Notes under the pieces: model-generated | What the model saw: the letters and a program-made list of their open reading frames with translations, nothing else | The model's database searches: none | What the model was told of the DNA's origin: nothing | Made by a program: the position numbers and the translations under genes | Assembly (NCBI GenBank): GCA_028287665.1 | Contig: JAQBPF010000068.1 | Location: 1-7,184 of the forward strand | DNA from: Deinococcus sp. | GTDB lineage: Bacteria > Deinococcota > Deinococci > Deinococcales > Deinococcaceae | Direction: 5' to 3' | Length of the DNA stretch: 7,184 nucleotides | Shown here: piece by piece, positions 6,402-7,184 of the stretch | Numbering within the stretch: the stretch's first letter is position 1 | Layout of the letters: every line of letters starts with the position of its first letter

Positions 6402-6872
6402 TTACGCTTTGCTTGCGCCCGTATCCAGCGCCCGCATCCATGTGGTTCCGCCGGGGCGCTCGCTCTTGGCTTTGTAGGCCTGAATTTGCGGCGCGTTGGG
6501 CAGATCGCCCATGACCACGGCCAATGGCACCTGCGTAAACCCGAAGGTGCCCCAGTCGCCGCCCTTGCTGAACATATAGATAGCCCGGTCGCCGCGTCCC
6601 TGCGCGTATTCCACAGCGCTCATGACCAGGCGCCTGCCCAGCCCACTGCCCCGTGCTGCGGGCAAAATAGCCGCTCCACGCAGCAGGGAAGCCGTGTCGC
6701 CGTGTTCCAGCCCGATGGCTCCCACCGGTTGCCCGCCGCGCTCCGCGACCCAGTAGGTGGTGCCTTCGGCCAGCGCCGCTTCGGTACTCAGGCCCGCCTC
6801 TTCCATCACGCGCACGATGGTGTCTTTGTCCTGGGCATTGGCAAGGCGAATTTGAACAGATGAGTCGGTCAT
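6402..6872 (-). CDS. GNAT-family N-acetyltransferase (ArsN2-like)
   Basis: A 156-residue GNAT-fold acetyltransferase that would move an acetyl group from acetyl-CoA to an unknown amine. Residues 6-145 show the fold in order: helix RLANAQDKDTIVRVMEEAGL, strand TYWVAERGGQPVGAIGLE (39-56), LLRGAAILPAA (63-73), the acetyl-CoA loop RGSGLG (74-79), and FGFTQV (110-115). The order 'VAE-GG-VG-IGLE, LLRGAAI, RGSGLG' resembles ArsN2-type acetyltransferases of arsenic loci, but no ars gene is nearby, so the substrate is unknown. It is distinct in sequence from the second GNAT downstream. ATG at 6872 is chosen because GGAGG at 6881-6885 lies eight bases upstream; a longer frame to 7013 adds an Arg/Pro-rich, unconserved extension. 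No terminator separates it clearly from the downstream GNAT gene. Confidence 0.92.
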   Translation of the reverse strand: MTDSSVQIRLANAQDKDTIVRVMEEAGLSTEAALAEGTTYWVAERGGQPVGAIGLEHGDTASLLRGAAILPAARGSGLGRRLVMSAVEYAQGRGDRAIYMFSKGGDWGTFGFTQVPLAVVMGDLPNAPQIQAYKAKSERPGGTTWMRALDTGASKA

Positions 6873-6880
6873 GGTGAATG

Positions 6881-6885
6881 CCTCC
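6881..6885 (-). promoter_or_regulatory. Ribosome binding site selecting ATG 6872
   Basis: GGAGG on the minus strand, eight bases before the ATG of the first GNAT gene. It supports the 156-residue form over the 203-residue form that would start at 7013. Confidence 0.7.
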
Positions 6886-7025
6886 AGCAAGGGGAATGAA
6901 CGGTGCGTCGGGGAAGCCAAACAGGGCCGCCGGGGCGCTTGGGTTTTGCGTGGCGACAGCATAGCGCACCGCGCCCGTTTGGGAACGCTCCCATGTGCGT
7001 ACAGGACTCTCATTTGCTACCTGTT

Positions 7026-7184
7026 TCACTGCCCCCCGTTCTCCTGCTGCACGCTCTCCTGATGCACAAGGGTCAGCTTCCAGGCCTGTTCCTCATTGAT
7101 CCAGCCCCGGCACAGACCACTTTTGACCTGTGGCGCGTCACCGAGGGCCGCCGATAACTCATCGCCGCCCGTAGGCACAAAGCC
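7026..7184 (-). CDS. C-terminal end of a hypothetical protein entering from the right edge
   Basis: On the minus strand an open frame runs from the right edge to a TGA at 7026-7028, giving 52 codons. The residues (GFVPTGGDELSAALGD near the edge, then CRGWINEEQAWKLTLVHQ, ending QQENGGQ) have a balanced, protein-like composition with charged and aromatic residues. The orientation matches all neighbours, and about 150 bases separate the stop from the next start. I do not recognise the family. An overlapping plus-strand frame also exists, so the call is tentative. Confidence 0.45.
   Translation of the reverse strand, partial: GFVPTGGDELSAALGDAPQVKSGLCRGWINEEQAWKLTLVHQESVQQENGGQ

Noticed and set aside
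6873..7013. N-terminal extension of the first GNAT protein
   Set aside because: The added 47 residues are Arg/Pro-rich and not GNAT-like, while GGAGG correctly precedes the ATG at 6872.
6307..7029. 240-codon minus-strand frame across both GNAT regions
   Set aside because: It is a different frame over the recognised GNAT gene, with Arg/Gly-rich composition and no family features.
7063..7157. Plus-strand frame near the right edge ending at 7157
   Set aside because: It continues a frame antisense to the GNAT leader and lacks a start signal; the opposing minus-strand frame has more protein-like composition and the local orientation.

Overview
The window looks like an ordinary chromosomal stretch of a Deinococcus-type bacterium. 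The reasons are the fairly GC-rich sequence, the presence of small secreted DUF11-type proteins with short proline-rich linkers, an NAGS-like acetyltransferase, and carA standing without carB beside it. The genus call is an inference from gene style, not from a marker gene. All supported genes lie on the minus strand, so transcription runs from right to left. I see no rRNA, tRNA, CRISPR array, insertion sequence or phage gene.

Right part (7184 to 5118): a probable gene tail enters from the right edge. It is followed by two GNAT-fold acetyltransferases in tandem. The second resembles single-domain N-acetylglutamate synthases, which catalyse the first step of arginine synthesis. It overlaps the next gene, an AlkD-type DNA glycosylase, through a TTGA stop/start junction, so those two are probably one transcript. 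The 91-base gap between the two GNAT genes holds an imperfect inverted repeat.

Middle (5053 to 1839): a 579-residue secreted protein of unknown function, possibly read from a leaderless mRNA, ends at a good intrinsic terminator. A second, nearly symmetrical hairpin follows. Then comes carA, the glutaminase subunit of carbamoyl-phosphate synthetase, complete and with its catalytic residues intact. carA and the NAGS-like gene both feed arginine synthesis, and carA also feeds pyrimidine synthesis, so the window has a loose arginine theme. carB and the other arg genes are not visible here.

Left part (1838 to 1): a 316-base gap contains a strong hairpin plus T-tract directly in front of the ribosome binding site of a small exported protein that starts with TTG. 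Next is a second exported protein with a DUF11 domain that runs off the left edge. In that last gene the signal peptide and the mature protein are in different reading frames, so it is frameshifted as written.

No clearly new system is present. The items most worth checking are the frameshift in the DUF11 gene, the terminator-like hairpin before the small exported gene, and the role of the NAGS-like protein.
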